DNA of 64,000 bases from an uncultured Alphaproteobacteria bacterium (GCA_944390125.1 CALXOX010000002.1:62001-126000); one strand, 5' to 3'. Positions 16,543-26,120 are shown, numbered from the stretch's first letter. Numbers and translations: made by a program. The notes: a model not told the origin generated them from the letters alone.

Positions 16543-19500
16543 ATGACCAATATGTTGCAGAAGATATTTGGACAGATTGAAACCAAGGAACAGTTTGACG
16601 CATTGCGCATCACCATCGCGTCACCAGAAGAAATTCTTTCTTGGTCTCATGGTGAAGTAAAAAAACCAGAAACAATCAACTATCACTCTTTGAAACCAGA
16701 GCCAGAGGGATTGTTCTGCCAGCAAATTTTCGGTCCAGTAAAGGATTACGAATGTGCTTGCGGTAAGTATAAAAGAATAAAGTTCCGTGGCGTTGTTTGC
16801 GAACGTTGCGGCGTTGAAGTTGGACCATCTACTGTTCGTCGTGAACGTATGGGCCACATCAAATTGGCTATGCCTGTTGCGCATACATGGTTCTTGCGTG
16901 AAGGTAAAATTGCAACACTGTTGAACAACTTGCCACAGAAGAAGTTGGAACAGGTTATTTCTTATGATGCATATATTGTTATCGAACCAGGTTTGACTAG
17001 TTTGAAACAGTATGATGTTATCAGCGAAGATGAATATCAGAAAGCCGTTGAAGAATTCGGCGCTGATGCGTTCCACGTTGGTATTGGTGCGGAAGGTATT
17101 CGCAGCATTATTGCTAACTTGGATATGGGGGATGAACGCACACGTTTGCGTGCAGAATTGGCAGAAACGAAATCTGACGCAAAGCGCAAAGGTTTGATCA
17201 AGCAATTGAAGTTGGTTGAAGCGTTCTTGGATTCTAAGACTGAACCAGCTTGGATGTTGCCGGATGTTATTCCTGTAATTCCACCGGATATGCGTCCATT
17301 GGTAACATTGGATGCAGGACACGTTGCAGCATCTGACTTGAACGATTTGTATCGTCGTGTAATTATTCGTAACAATCGTTTGAAAAGATTTATTGAGATG
17401 CACGCGCCAGAAATCATTGTTCGCAATGAAAAGCGTATGTTGCAGGAAGCGGTAGATTCATTGTTCGATAATGGACACAAAGCACGTCCAATGGTTTCTC
17501 AGAACCGTCGTCCGTTGAAGTCTTTGTCTGATTCATTACGCGGTAAGTCAGGTCGTTTCCGTATGAACATGTTGGGTAAGCGTGTGGATTATTCCGGCCG
17601 TTCTGTTATTGTGTCTGGACCATCTTTGAAATTGCATCAGGTTGGTCTGCCAAAGACAATGGCATTGGAATTGTTTAAGCCGTTTGTTTATGCACGTTTA
17701 ATGGCGGGTGATTATGCAAACACGCTGAAGACAGCGCGTAAGATGGTTGAAAACGGTGAAGATGTTGTATGGGAAATTTTGGAAAAAGTTATCCACGAAC
17801 ATCCTGTATTGTTGAACCGTCAGCCGACTTTGCACAGATTATCTATGTTGGCATTTGAACCGGTTTTGATTGAAGGTAAAGCTATCCGCTTGCATCCATT
17901 GGTATGTAAGGGCTTTAACGCTGACTTCGACGGTGACCAGATGGCGGTACACGTTCCAATTTCATTAGAAGCGCAATTGGAAGCACGTACTTTGATGCTG
18001 TCTTCTAACAACATTTTGTCACCTGCGAACGGTGAACCTATGATTGTTCCATCTCAAGACATGGTTTTGGGTGTTTACTATATCTCTTTGATAAACGGTG
18101 AACACACAGATAAATCACCACGTTTTGCGAATATGGACGAAGTCAAAATGGCATTGGAAAACAAGTCTATCACGTTGCACACGCCAATTGTTGCGCGTAT
18201 CAACGGTAAGATTTACAAGACAACAGCCGGACGTATGATTTTGGGTCAGTTGTTGCCAAAGTCCGAAAATATGCCGTTTGATTTAGTAAATAAAGTTATG
18301 CCGGTTGGTGAAATCAAATCTTTGTTGGCAACGACATATGAACGCTGCGGTGATAAGGCGACTATTCTGTTAGCTGACGCGTTGAAAGATACTGGTTTTG
18401 AGCAGGCAGCACGTAGTGGTATTTCTATTGGATACGAAGACATTGTAATTCCAGAAGAAAAGAAGACCATTATTGAAGAAACAGAAAAAGCAGCTGAAGA
18501 AATCAATGAACAATACCAGAACGGTTTGTTATCAGGTGGTGAAAAGCACAACAAGTTGATTGACTTGTGGCAGAACACAACCGATAAGATTGGTGACTTG
18601 GCATACGCTGCGCTGGGTAAGACAACAGGTGATCATTGGAATTCTGTTTTGATGATGGCGTTGTCTGGTGCGCGTGGTTCAAAGCGTCAGATTCAGCAGG
18701 TTGCTGGTATGCGTGGTATGATGCAGAAGCCGGACGGTTCTATTATTGAAGTTCCTATTATTTCGAACTTTAAGGAAGGTCTGACCATGGCAGAATACTT
18801 TACGTCAACCCACGGTGCACGTAAGGGTATGTCGGATACGGCTTTGAAGACTGCTGACGCTGGTTACTTGACACGTCGTTTGGTTGAATTGGCGCAGAAT
18901 ACAGTTATTACAGAACATGATTGTGGTACGACAGAATACATCACAGCGAAACCTGTATATCAGGGCAGCACATTGGCTGTTCCATTGGGCGACGTTGTTT
19001 TGGGCCGTACAGCAGCACATGATATCGTACACCCAATTACCAAGGAAGTAATTGTTCCAGCAGGTGAATTGGTAACGAAAGTTGCAGCACGTAAAATCAA
19101 TGAATCTGGTTTGCCAAGCGTTGATGTACGTAGTGTATTGACTTGCTGCAGTGACGGCTTGTGTGCGAAGTGCTATGGTATGGATTTGTCTCGTCAAGCA
19201 TTAGTTCACGTTGGTGAAGCAGTTGGTGTTATTGCTGGTCAGTCCATTGGTGAACCTGGTACTCAGTTGACGTTGCGTACCTTCCACATTGGTGGTGTTG
19301 CGTCTGGTGGGGCAGAAAGTCATTATATCGAAGTCCCTGTTGCAGGTACGGTCAAACTGTCTGGTGTGAACACAATTAAAAACTCTGCTGGACGTATTGT
19401 AGTATTGTCTCGTAACGGAGAATTGTCCGTTGTTGATGACAAGGGCGAAAAATTGTTTACAACTAAATTACCATATGCAGCAATGATGATTGTAAACGAT

Positions 19501-20652
19501 GGTGATAAGGTTGAAAAGGGTGCAAAGGTTGCAGAGTGGGACCCATATGCCAACACAATCATCGCCGAAAAAGATGGTATTGTTCAGTTCCAGGATTTGA
19601 TTGAAAACGTTTCCTATCAGGAAGAAGTTGATTCCACAACGGGTATCGTTTCACGCAAAGTTATAAACTGGAAGGCGAATACAAAGAAGGCCCTGAACCC
19701 AGCAATCACATTGGTTGATGAAAAGGGACAGGTAATATCTTTGGGTGGCAAGAAGATTGCCGAGTACTTGTTGCCGATGTATTCAATTCTGAATGTATCG
19801 AATGGTGCAACGGTTGCGGCAGGTGACGTTTTGGCACGTATTCCAGTACAGACAAAGCGTACAGGCGATATTACCGGTGGTTTGCCACGAGTAAACGAAT
19901 TGTTGGAAGTTCGTCGTCCGTCTAACCCAGCATTGTTGGCTGAAATTGATGGTACGATTGAATTGGAAGACGCGAAGTCAAAAATCATCATCCGTATCAT
20001 GCCTGATGATGGAACTGCGCCTGTTGAATATGCGGTGCCAAAGGGAACAAACTTGTTGGTACGCAGCGGTGATGTTGTAAGAAAGGCAGATAAACTGGTT
20101 GATGGTGATCCAGTACCACAAGATATTTTGCGTATTTTGGGTCAAAAAGCATTGGCAACGTTTATGGTTGAACAGATTCAGCAAGTTTATCGCTTGCAGG
20201 GTGTGTCAATCAACGACAAGCACATTGAAATTCTGATACGTGAAATGACTCGTCGTGTTGAAATCACGAATCCAGGTGATACAGGGTTCTTGATGGGACA
20301 AGTCGTTGACCGTGTTGATTTCGAAGAAGAAAATGCTCGCGTTGTACATGATGGTGGAAAACCAGCAGAAGCGTCTCAGGTTTTGGTTGGTTTGACACGT
20401 GCATCTTTGACAAGTCGTTCATTTATCTCTAATGCGTCGTTCCAACAGACGACAAAGGTATTGGTTGATGCAGCTATCAGCGGTTCAACCGATAAATTGG
20501 TGGGTATAAACGAAAACTTGATTGTTGGTCGTTTGATACCGGTTGGAACAGGTGCGTATGTACGTCGCGTACGTGAAATCGCAAAAGAAGAAGAAAAAGC
20601 CGAAAAACTGGCACGCGAAGGAAACGGACAACAGCAATTGTTGGATATATAA
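16543..20652 (+). CDS. rpoC: DNA-directed RNA polymerase subunit beta'
   Basis: The 1369-residue catalytic subunit has the N-terminal zinc site (CACGKYKRIKFRGVVCERCG), the active-site Mg loop NADFDGDQ, the trigger-loop region, and a second Cys cluster (CCSDGLCAKCYG). The start ATG follows AAAGGAGC. It is the last gene of the large cluster, and a GC-rich hairpin without a T tract follows. Confidence 0.98.
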   Translation: MTNMLQKIFGQIETKEQFDALRITIASPEEILSWSHGEVKKPETINYHSLKPEPEGLFCQQIFGPVKDYECACGKYKRIKFRGVVCERCGVEVGPSTVRRERMGHIKLAMPVAHTWFLREGKIATLLNNLPQKKLEQVISYDAYIVIEPGLTSLKQYDVISEDEYQKAVEEFGADAFHVGIGAEGIRSIIANLDMGDERTRLRAELAETKSDAKRKGLIKQLKLVEAFLDSKTEPAWMLPDVIPVIPPDMRPLVTLDAGHVAASDLNDLYRRVIIRNNRLKRFIEMHAPEIIVRNEKRMLQEAVDSLFDNGHKARPMVSQNRRPLKSLSDSLRGKSGRFRMNMLGKRVDYSGRSVIVSGPSLKLHQVGLPKTMALELFKPFVYARLMAGDYANTLKTARKMVENGEDVVWEILEKVIHEHPVLLNRQPTLHRLSMLAFEPVLIEGKAIRLHPLVCKGFNADFDGDQMAVHVPISLEAQLEARTLMLSSNNILSPANGEPMIVPSQDMVLGVYYISLINGEHTDKSPRFANMDEVKMALENKSITLHTPIVARINGKIYKTTAGRMILGQLLPKSENMPFDLVNKVMPVGEIKSLLATTYERCGDKATILLADALKDTGFEQAARSGISIGYEDIVIPEEKKTIIEETEKAAEEINEQYQNGLLSGGEKHNKLIDLWQNTTDKIGDLAYAALGKTTGDHWNSVLMMALSGARGSKRQIQQVAGMRGMMQKPDGSIIEVPIISNFKEGLTMAEYFTSTHGARKGMSDTALKTADAGYLTRRLVELAQNTVITEHDCGTTEYITAKPVYQGSTLAVPLGDVVLGRTAAHDIVHPITKEVIVPAGELVTKVAARKINESGLPSVDVRSVLTCCSDGLCAKCYGMDLSRQALVHVGEAVGVIAGQSIGEPGTQLTLRTFHIGGVASGGAESHYIEVPVAGTVKLSGVNTIKNSAGRIVVLSRNGELSVVDDKGEKLFTTKLPYAAMMIVNDGDKVEKGAKVAEWDPYANTIIAEKDGIVQFQDLIENVSYQEEVDSTTGIVSRKVINWKANTKKALNPAITLVDEKGQVISLGGKKIAEYLLPMYSILNVSNGATVAAGDVLARIPVQTKRTGDITGGLPRVNELLEVRRPSNPALLAEIDGTIELEDAKSKIIIRIMPDDGTAPVEYAVPKGTNLLVRSGDVVRKADKLVDGDPVPQDILRILGQKALATFMVEQIQQVYRLQGVSINDKHIEILIREMTRRVEITNPGDTGFLMGQVVDRVDFEEENARVVHDGGKPAEASQVLVGLTRASLTSRSFISNASFQQTTKVLVDAAISGSTDKLVGINENLIVGRLIPVGTGAYVRRVREIAKEEEKAEKLAREGNGQQQLLDI

Positions 20653-20670
20653 TCTTTGCGTAATAACGGG

Positions 20671-20703
20671 CGCCCGGGGACACGTAATAAGTGGCCTCGG
20701 GCG
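20671..20703 (+). terminator. GC-rich hairpin after rpoC
   Basis: The stem is CGCCCGGGG/CCTCGGGCG with an inner CAC/GTG. No T tract follows, so it is a weak or Rho-assisted terminator, or a 3'-end stabiliser, just before the next gene. Confidence 0.45.
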
Positions 20704-20714
20704 TAGGTGTGTAA

Positions 20715-21113
20715 ATGACAGAAGTACCAGCAATTTTTTGTGATATAGACGGTGTTGTAAACAAGAAGTTCGCAATTGCGAACTATGACCGCTTTGGCGA
20801 ACCGAACGATAATATGATAAGAGTTTTGGAGACGCTAGGTCGTGATTTTACAATTGTATTTATCACAGGTCGTTGGGCTATCGGTCAAGAAAAGGTAGAA
20901 CAGCATATTCATAGCATGTTGCCAGATATTAAAAAGCGTGTATTTTGCAAACCGCATGATTATCCGGGTACTACAGCAGAATACAAATTGGCAACGGTCA
21001 AGGAATTAGAAAAGCAGGGATATAAGTTTTATATGGGCTTAGACGACCATAGTGCGGTTATAGGTTTATTGCACAATCATGGTATGTTTGTGGCCAGAGT
21101 AATATCAGAATAA
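20715..21113 (+). CDS. HAD-superfamily-like protein, 132 aa
   Basis: The N-terminus IFCDIDGVV matches HAD motif I (DxDG), with the nucleophilic and acid/base aspartates present. ITGR later fits motif II, and GLDDHSAV near the end fits motif IV with its paired aspartates. The protein is short and has no cap domain, like small polynucleotide-kinase-3'-phosphatase-type or capless HAD enzymes. The substrate is unknown. It starts 11 bases after the rpoC hairpin with GTAGGTG as a modest ribosome-binding site, so it may be read through from rpoC. Confidence 0.75.
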   Translation: MTEVPAIFCDIDGVVNKKFAIANYDRFGEPNDNMIRVLETLGRDFTIVFITGRWAIGQEKVEQHIHSMLPDIKKRVFCKPHDYPGTTAEYKLATVKELEKQGYKFYMGLDDHSAVIGLLHNHGMFVARVISE

Positions 21114-21121
21114 ACTTTTCC

Positions 21122-21149
21122 TTGCAAATGCGTAAGATTTTAATAAAAT
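21122..21149 (+). promoter_or_regulatory. Candidate promoter of rpmF
   Basis: TTGCAA (21122-21127), a 16-base spacer and TAAAAT (21144-21149) lie about 30 bases before the rpmF start. Confidence 0.5.
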
Positions 21150-21177
21150 GTCTAACTGTAAATAAAAGGATAACAAA

Positions 21178-21327
21178 ATGGCTACGCCAAAAAGTAAAAC
21201 AAGTAAAGCACGTTCCGCACAGCGTCGTTCACACGATGCATTGTCTGTAATGCCTTGCACAGTATGCAAGACATGCGGTGAAAAGAAACGCCCGCATCAT
21301 GTATGTCCGGCGTGTGGTGCGAAATAA
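21178..21327 (+). CDS. rpmF: 50S ribosomal protein L32
   Basis: The gene encodes 49 residues starting MATPKSKTSKARSAQRRSH, the L32 signature. A four-cysteine zinc site follows (CTVCKTCG and CPACG). The ribosome-binding site is AAAGGATAAC. In proteobacteria rpmF is typically followed by plsX and the fatty-acid genes. Here plsX follows, but a terminator stands between them. Confidence 0.95.
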   Translation: MATPKSKTSKARSAQRRSHDALSVMPCTVCKTCGEKKRPHHVCPACGAK

Positions 21328-21346
21328 TATACGCAAAGGATTAAAG

Positions 21347-21389
21347 GCAGAACAGGGCGCATGTTTACATAGTGCCGTTCTGCTTTTTT
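21347..21389 (+). terminator. Terminator between rpmF and plsX
   Basis: A GCAGAAC/GTTCTGC stem, extended inward by GGC/GCC past a bulge, is followed immediately by TTTTTT (21384-21389). It ends only 10 bases before the plsX ATG. Confidence 0.75.
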
Positions 21390-21398
21390 AATATCATC

Positions 21399-22463
21399 AT
21401 GTCAGCAGAAAAGAAAATCATAGCAATTGATGCAATGGGTGGGGACAAAGGTCCGAACGCAGTTTTGGGCGGTATGAACCAGTTCTTGTATCAAAATGGT
21501 GAAGATAAAGTATTTTTTCGCCTGTTTGGTCAAACGAAAGTCTTGAATCAGTTGTTGGCGAAATATCCACGTGTTGCGCGAAATTGCGAGGTAATTGATG
21601 CACCCGGTGTTATAAAGGGCACGGACAAGGTACGTGATGTTATACGTCATGCACAAGATACTTCTATGTATATGGCGATTAAAGACGTACGTGAAGGTAA
21701 TTCAGCAGCTGTTGTTAGTGCCGGTAATACTGGTATTTTAATGTCATTGTCGAAATTAGCATTGAAGACAATTGACGGTATTTCAAGACCTGCAATTACA
21801 ACAATGTTGCCATCCGGGGGTGGCGATTCTCGTGTAGTTGTATTGGACTTGGGGGCAAACGTGCAGTGCGGTGAACGTGAACTGTTCGACTTTGCTATTC
21901 TTGGCAGTGTTTATGCAGAAGTTATCGGTAAAATGCCGCGACCAAAGGTTGGGGTATTGAATATCGGTGAAGAAGAAACGAAGGGTAATGAAACTCTGCA
22001 AAAATTGAATAAATTGCTGTCTGAACACAAGGATGAATTACCATATGAATACATTGGCTTTGTTGAAGGTAATGATATTGGTGGTGGTAATGTTCAGGTT
22101 GTTGTGACCGATGGGTTTACCGGCAACATAGTTTTAAAGACTGTGGAAGGTACCGCGAAATTGATAAAGCGCGTGTTGGTTGATAACTTAAAGAAATCAA
22201 TATTGGCGATTATTGGTGCGTTCTTCTTGGTGCACGTATTTAAACGCTTAAAGAACAAGATAGACCCGCGTTCGTATGCTGGTGCAACGTTCTTGGGATT
22301 AAAGGGGTTTGCTGTAAAAACGCATGGTAATAGTGATGCGTTAGCGTTTGCAAATTCCATTAAATATGCATCTGATTTGACGGGCGCTAACTTGAACGAT
22401 GTGATTGCTGCGCGTGCAGCGGCCGTTGCAAAAATTCGTGACGAAATTGTTGTTCAAGAGTAA
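21399..22463 (+). CDS. plsX: Phosphate acyltransferase PlsX
   Basis: PlsX converts acyl-ACP to acyl-phosphate, the acyl donor for glycerol-3-phosphate acylation. The protein (354 residues from ATG 21399) has IAIDAMGGDKGP at the N-terminus, SAGNTGILMS, and VVTDGFTGNIVLKTVEG, all family blocks. No Shine-Dalgarno sequence is visible before the ATG, because the rpmF terminator T tract is directly upstream. An in-frame GTG at 21372 would start inside the terminator stem and is unlikely. The usual partner fabH is about 10 kb away at 32081, on the opposite strand. Confidence 0.94.
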   Translation: MSAEKKIIAIDAMGGDKGPNAVLGGMNQFLYQNGEDKVFFRLFGQTKVLNQLLAKYPRVARNCEVIDAPGVIKGTDKVRDVIRHAQDTSMYMAIKDVREGNSAAVVSAGNTGILMSLSKLALKTIDGISRPAITTMLPSGGGDSRVVVLDLGANVQCGERELFDFAILGSVYAEVIGKMPRPKVGVLNIGEEETKGNETLQKLNKLLSEHKDELPYEYIGFVEGNDIGGGNVQVVVTDGFTGNIVLKTVEGTAKLIKRVLVDNLKKSILAIIGAFFLVHVFKRLKNKIDPRSYAGATFLGLKGFAVKTHGNSDALAFANSIKYASDLTGANLNDVIAARAAAVAKIRDEIVVQE

Positions 22464-22488
22464 TTTTTGTATTAAACAGATTATACTT

Positions 22489-22511
22489 ATCCCGCGTTTG
22501 CGGGATTTTTT
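22489..22511 (+). terminator. Terminator after plsX
   Basis: A CCCGC/GCGGG stem with a GTTT loop is followed by ATTTTTT. Confidence 0.85.
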
Positions 22512-22586
22512 ATTGGGAATACGTCCGTATTGATATAACACGCATTTTTGATGACCCTGTATGTATAAAGCAGGGGAGATTAAAGA

Positions 22587-25295
22587 ATGCGAACAAAAAC
22601 ATCTATTTTAGTAATTGTAAGTTTATGTTGTGTGACATCTGCTTTTGGAGCAGATGCGCCAGACTTTTCGACTTTTTATAGTTTGTATAAAAACTATGCC
22701 AGTCAAAACGACATAACTATTACTGGTGATTTGACTTCAACAAGATTATTGAGTGGGCCGGGAGCTAATACAACAATAATTGATGGTGGTGGATTTGCTT
22801 TTAACGGGGACAGGCAAAACGGGTTTACTATACAAAGCGGCTACACAATTTCGTTGTCTAATGGTGGTGCTTTTTCTGCATCCAGTGATAGTGCAACAAT
22901 AGATAAATCTTATAATAATTTTGTAAATACCCAAGGTGCAGTGTTTTCTAATTTAGGCGGTAATTTAACAATAGAAAATTCTGCTTTTTCAAGTAACACG
23001 GCAAGCAGCAGGGGTGGGGTGATATATCAAACAAGTAGCGGAAATTTGGAAGTTACAAATTCTGTATTTAGTAATAATAGTGTCAGTCGTGGCAGCGGAG
23101 GCGTTCTATATACTCAGTATCAAACAAATGCATCTTTTGATAATGTTGTTTTTCAGAATAATTCGGCCAGTAGCTATGGCGGGGTTATGTTTAATGACGG
23201 GACGTTGAATGTTTCTAATAGTGCGTTTGTGTCCAATACTGCGTCAAGTGGTGCAGCAATTTACAATTCGAACGATGTAACATTAAACGATGTTAAATTT
23301 ATAGGTAATACAGGTACGTCTGATGCTGGTGCCATTTATACTACAGGAGATATGAATTTAACAAATGGGATATTTGAAAATAATTCTGGTGCGACAGGTG
23401 GGGCAATTGGGAATTATGGAATTATAGGAGATGGTTTGTACGCTGTTATATCTGATTCACAGTTTACAGGTAACAGCGCTACTTATGGCGGTGCAATTTA
23501 CAATTGGGATGATATATACGTTATAGACAGCAGTTTTCAAAATAATACGGCAGTCGAAGGTGGTGGGGCGATATTCAATTTAGAAGAATTAGATTTAATT
23601 GCAAATAATAATGATATCACATTCAGTGGTAATACGTCTGGTGGTGAATCTAATGCGATTTATTCAACAGGAAAAATGAATATGAATGCTGCAAGTGATA
23701 GAAGTATATTATTTAACGATGCAATAACAGGCAGCGGGGAAATAAATATAAATTCCATTTATACTTTTGAAGGCTCGGAAGTTCCGAACGCTGGCAGCAT
23801 TATTTTGAATGCAGATATGAGCGGTTTTAATGGCAATGTGAATATCTATAATGGTACAGTTCAGATTGCAGGAAACGGTAAGTTTTTCTCTACTGATGTA
23901 TTGAATGTATCAGGAGGAACGTTAGATATAGGGACTGCGTCAATCAACACTAATAGTGCGACGTTTGGTTCTGGTTCTACGTTGAAGTTATCAATAAATG
24001 ATGCTGATACGTATGGCTTTGTATCGGCAAATACTTTTTCTATTTCAGAAGAAGCTAATTTAAGTGTTGTTTTAGCACCAGATGCGATGGGGGATAACAG
24101 AACTCTGCGAGTTCATATATTACAGGGAGATGGTGCGCTGGTAGACAATTTTATACCTCAAATAAACAATAACATTTATATGTTTACTCAAATTGGGGAT
24201 GGGTGGTATGAAGTTGCTCAGCAAAATGACTTTAGTGATGTGATGCGCGCGGCAGGTGGTACACAAAATAATTTAAATACAGCTTTTGCGTGGCAGGATG
24301 AGCCGTCTGAAGCTAATTTCTTAGAACATGAAGTTTATGTTCGTATGGATGAATTGTTGCAAACAAATGCGATAGAATATTTACATGCTTTGACTGCGTT
24401 GGCACCAACATCCGCACCACTGTTGCAGATAATGTCTTCTTCGTACACTTCTCGTTTTGCGTCTTTGATAGGTAATGACAATACAGACAAATATTATATT
24501 GCCAACGGAAAATTGTGGGCGTCTGGTTTCGGTACAGCGGGGCACTTAAAGGGTAATCGACAGTATGCTGATTTTGATATGTATGGCTTTGGTGGTGCGG
24601 TTGGTGCAGAATATTCTTTTAACGATTTAACGTTGGGCGCGTCCTATATGTATCAATATGACAGAATAAAAAGTTGGGCGCGTACGATACACGCCCCAAC
24701 CAATGGCGGTGGACTGTATGCGATGTATTCGCCGTCCAATGTAGTTTTGCGTACAGGGGTGAATATGTTTTATACAGACTTTAACGAAACAAAAAATGTT
24801 GCAGGTTTACAGGTATTAAACAATCCGTCTATTTATACATATGCAGGTTGGGCAGATATGGGATATAAATTTGCTTCAATGAATTGGCGGGTAACACCAC
24901 GTGCAGGGGTAAGATATACGTTGATGCATCGTGGCAGCGCTACAGATGGAGCGGATCAGACGGTGGCGTCAAAAGATTTACACTTTTTAACGACGTATGG
25001 AGATATGACAATAGCACGTGAAAATATGTTTGTTGGCTCAGTAAATCTTGTGCCGGAAATAAGCCTTGGTACATCATATGACGCTCGTGCAGATATAGAT
25101 GATTCAAAGGTTTATATAAATGGGCAAACGTATTCTATATCAGGAGAAAAATTGCCGCGCTGGGCATTTAATGGTGAATTAAAATTGCGTGCAATATTCA
25201 ACCCAATTGCAGAAATGGAGTTGGGGGGCAGTGTAGAAATGCGTAATGATTATAATAATTACATGGTAAATATACGCGGTGTTTTGCGCTTTTAA
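22587..25295 (+). CDS. Autotransporter with Pmp-like passenger repeats
   Basis: This 902-residue type V secretion protein starts with a signal peptide (MRTKTSILVIVSLCCVTSAFG). The passenger of about residues 100-360 carries at least eight alternating FxxN and GGA-I/V/L-type motifs (for example FSSN with GGVIY, FQNN with GGVMF, FTGN with GGAIYN). This is the pattern of chlamydial polymorphic membrane proteins, and it predicts a right-handed beta helix. A linker leads to a C-terminal beta-barrel of about residues 630-902 that ends in Phe (RGVLRF). The ribosome-binding site is AGGGGAG. It is likely a surface adhesin. A shared terminator follows the stop. Confidence 0.88.
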   Translation: MRTKTSILVIVSLCCVTSAFGADAPDFSTFYSLYKNYASQNDITITGDLTSTRLLSGPGANTTIIDGGGFAFNGDRQNGFTIQSGYTISLSNGGAFSASSDSATIDKSYNNFVNTQGAVFSNLGGNLTIENSAFSSNTASSRGGVIYQTSSGNLEVTNSVFSNNSVSRGSGGVLYTQYQTNASFDNVVFQNNSASSYGGVMFNDGTLNVSNSAFVSNTASSGAAIYNSNDVTLNDVKFIGNTGTSDAGAIYTTGDMNLTNGIFENNSGATGGAIGNYGIIGDGLYAVISDSQFTGNSATYGGAIYNWDDIYVIDSSFQNNTAVEGGGAIFNLEELDLIANNNDITFSGNTSGGESNAIYSTGKMNMNAASDRSILFNDAITGSGEININSIYTFEGSEVPNAGSIILNADMSGFNGNVNIYNGTVQIAGNGKFFSTDVLNVSGGTLDIGTASINTNSATFGSGSTLKLSINDADTYGFVSANTFSISEEANLSVVLAPDAMGDNRTLRVHILQGDGALVDNFIPQINNNIYMFTQIGDGWYEVAQQNDFSDVMRAAGGTQNNLNTAFAWQDEPSEANFLEHEVYVRMDELLQTNAIEYLHALTALAPTSAPLLQIMSSSYTSRFASLIGNDNTDKYYIANGKLWASGFGTAGHLKGNRQYADFDMYGFGGAVGAEYSFNDLTLGASYMYQYDRIKSWARTIHAPTNGGGLYAMYSPSNVVLRTGVNMFYTDFNETKNVAGLQVLNNPSIYTYAGWADMGYKFASMNWRVTPRAGVRYTLMHRGSATDGADQTVASKDLHFLTTYGDMTIARENMFVGSVNLVPEISLGTSYDARADIDDSKVYINGQTYSISGEKLPRWAFNGELKLRAIFNPIAEMELGGSVEMRNDYNNYMVNIRGVLRF

Positions 25296-25314
25296 TTGTA
25301 TAGTTCAAGAAAAT

Positions 25315-25344
25315 AAATCACCGGCAATTACTTGCCGGTGATTT
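25315..25344. terminator. Bidirectional terminator after the autotransporter
   Basis: A perfect 13-bp stem AAATCACCGGCAA/TTGCCGGTGATTT with a TTAC loop serves both convergent genes. A second stem, GTCCAAT/ATTGGAC near 25378-25401, lies in the 3' region of the minus-strand gene. Confidence 0.75.
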
Positions 25345-25408
25345 CTCCCCTCCTTCTGGTTACCCAGAAACTGTATTGTCCAATGGACCGCATATTGGAC
25401 TGCAGATA

Positions 25409-25744
25409 TTATGCAGCGCGTGCGACCTTTGTGGACACAGATGCATCAGCAGCATCCATAATCTTTTTGGCTTCTGCAAAAACCATTTCTTTTACACGTA
25501 AAGCCAAATCTTTTGTTTCCAATGATTCTGCTGCAACATCAAAATTATCTGTACGAATTTGTAATGATACATATGCACCAACCAAAGAAGTGCGTGGTAA
25601 ATCTTCGATAGAACGAGGCGCGTTGTTGTGACCGATTTGCAATTCATCAGCCAAAGATATAATTTGACGATCTTCGTTTACCCAAACAGTTGTTGTTAAA
25701 ACTTGGTTTAATGCAATCATGATTTCTTTTATAGATTTTGACAT
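25409..25744 (-). CDS. Hypothetical protein, 111 aa
   Basis: I do not recognise this family. The protein is soluble and Ala/Val-rich, with no signal peptide or helix long enough to span a membrane. It is predicted mostly helical at the end (AEAKKIMDAADA). The start ATG at 25744 has GAAAGGAGGGA upstream, a strong ribosome-binding site. A promoter lies about 170 bases upstream, giving a long AT-rich leader. The gene stands alone between two convergent or divergent neighbours. Confidence 0.65.
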   Translation of the reverse strand: MSKSIKEIMIALNQVLTTTVWVNEDRQIISLADELQIGHNNAPRSIEDLPRTSLVGAYVSLQIRTDNFDVAAESLETKDLALRVKEMVFAEAKKIMDAADASVSTKVARAA

Positions 25745-25916
25745 AGCGCGGTCCCTCCTTTCGGGTTGTTGATGAAAAATAATCTTTTTTTTGTATTTAC
25801 ACAGGTATTTACAAAAATCAGATTTAATTTTTCGTTATCTTTTTTGTTTTTGCCTGAAAACCGGTTTTTGGCTGATTTCTAAGGCTTTTAACTCTTTTCT
25901 CCTTGTCTATACAAAT

Positions 25917-25946
25917 ATCTTAGAACAAAAACGAATCGCAGGTCAA
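25917..25946 (-). promoter_or_regulatory. Candidate promoter of the 111-residue protein gene
   Basis: On the minus strand TTGACC (25946-25941), an 18-base spacer and TAAGAT (25922-25917) point to the gene starting at 25744. The rest of 25745-26000 is AT-rich, with no gene seen. Confidence 0.4.
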
Positions 25947-26005
25947 GCATAAAATGTAAATATTTTTATAATATTTTAAATTTATTTGATTTTACTTATA
26001 AAACC

Positions 26006-26066
26006 ATAATATCCCATAAAATAACAATAAAATGTCATTGACAACCATAAAATGACGTGCTACATT
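26006..26066 (+). promoter_or_regulatory. mraZ promoter with helically phased repeats
   Basis: A near-consensus promoter TTGACA (26038-26043), 17 bases, TACATT (26061-26066) precedes mraZ. Copies of ATAAAAT start at 26016, 26027 and 26047, and a variant ATAATAT starts at 26006. The spacings are 10, 11 and 20 bases, so all copies face the same side of the helix. The last copy lies in the promoter spacer. MraZ proteins are known to bind direct repeats spaced about 10 bp at their own promoters, so these are candidate MraZ boxes. Confidence 0.6.
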
Positions 26067-26120
26067 TCCGATGAAGTCAAGGAAAGGAACGGGGCAGGTG
26101 CCCAAAACAAAGACCGAAAA

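Noticed and set aside
16621-17480. Long minus-strand frames inside rpoC
   Set aside because: They are shadows of the strongly biased codons of rpoC.
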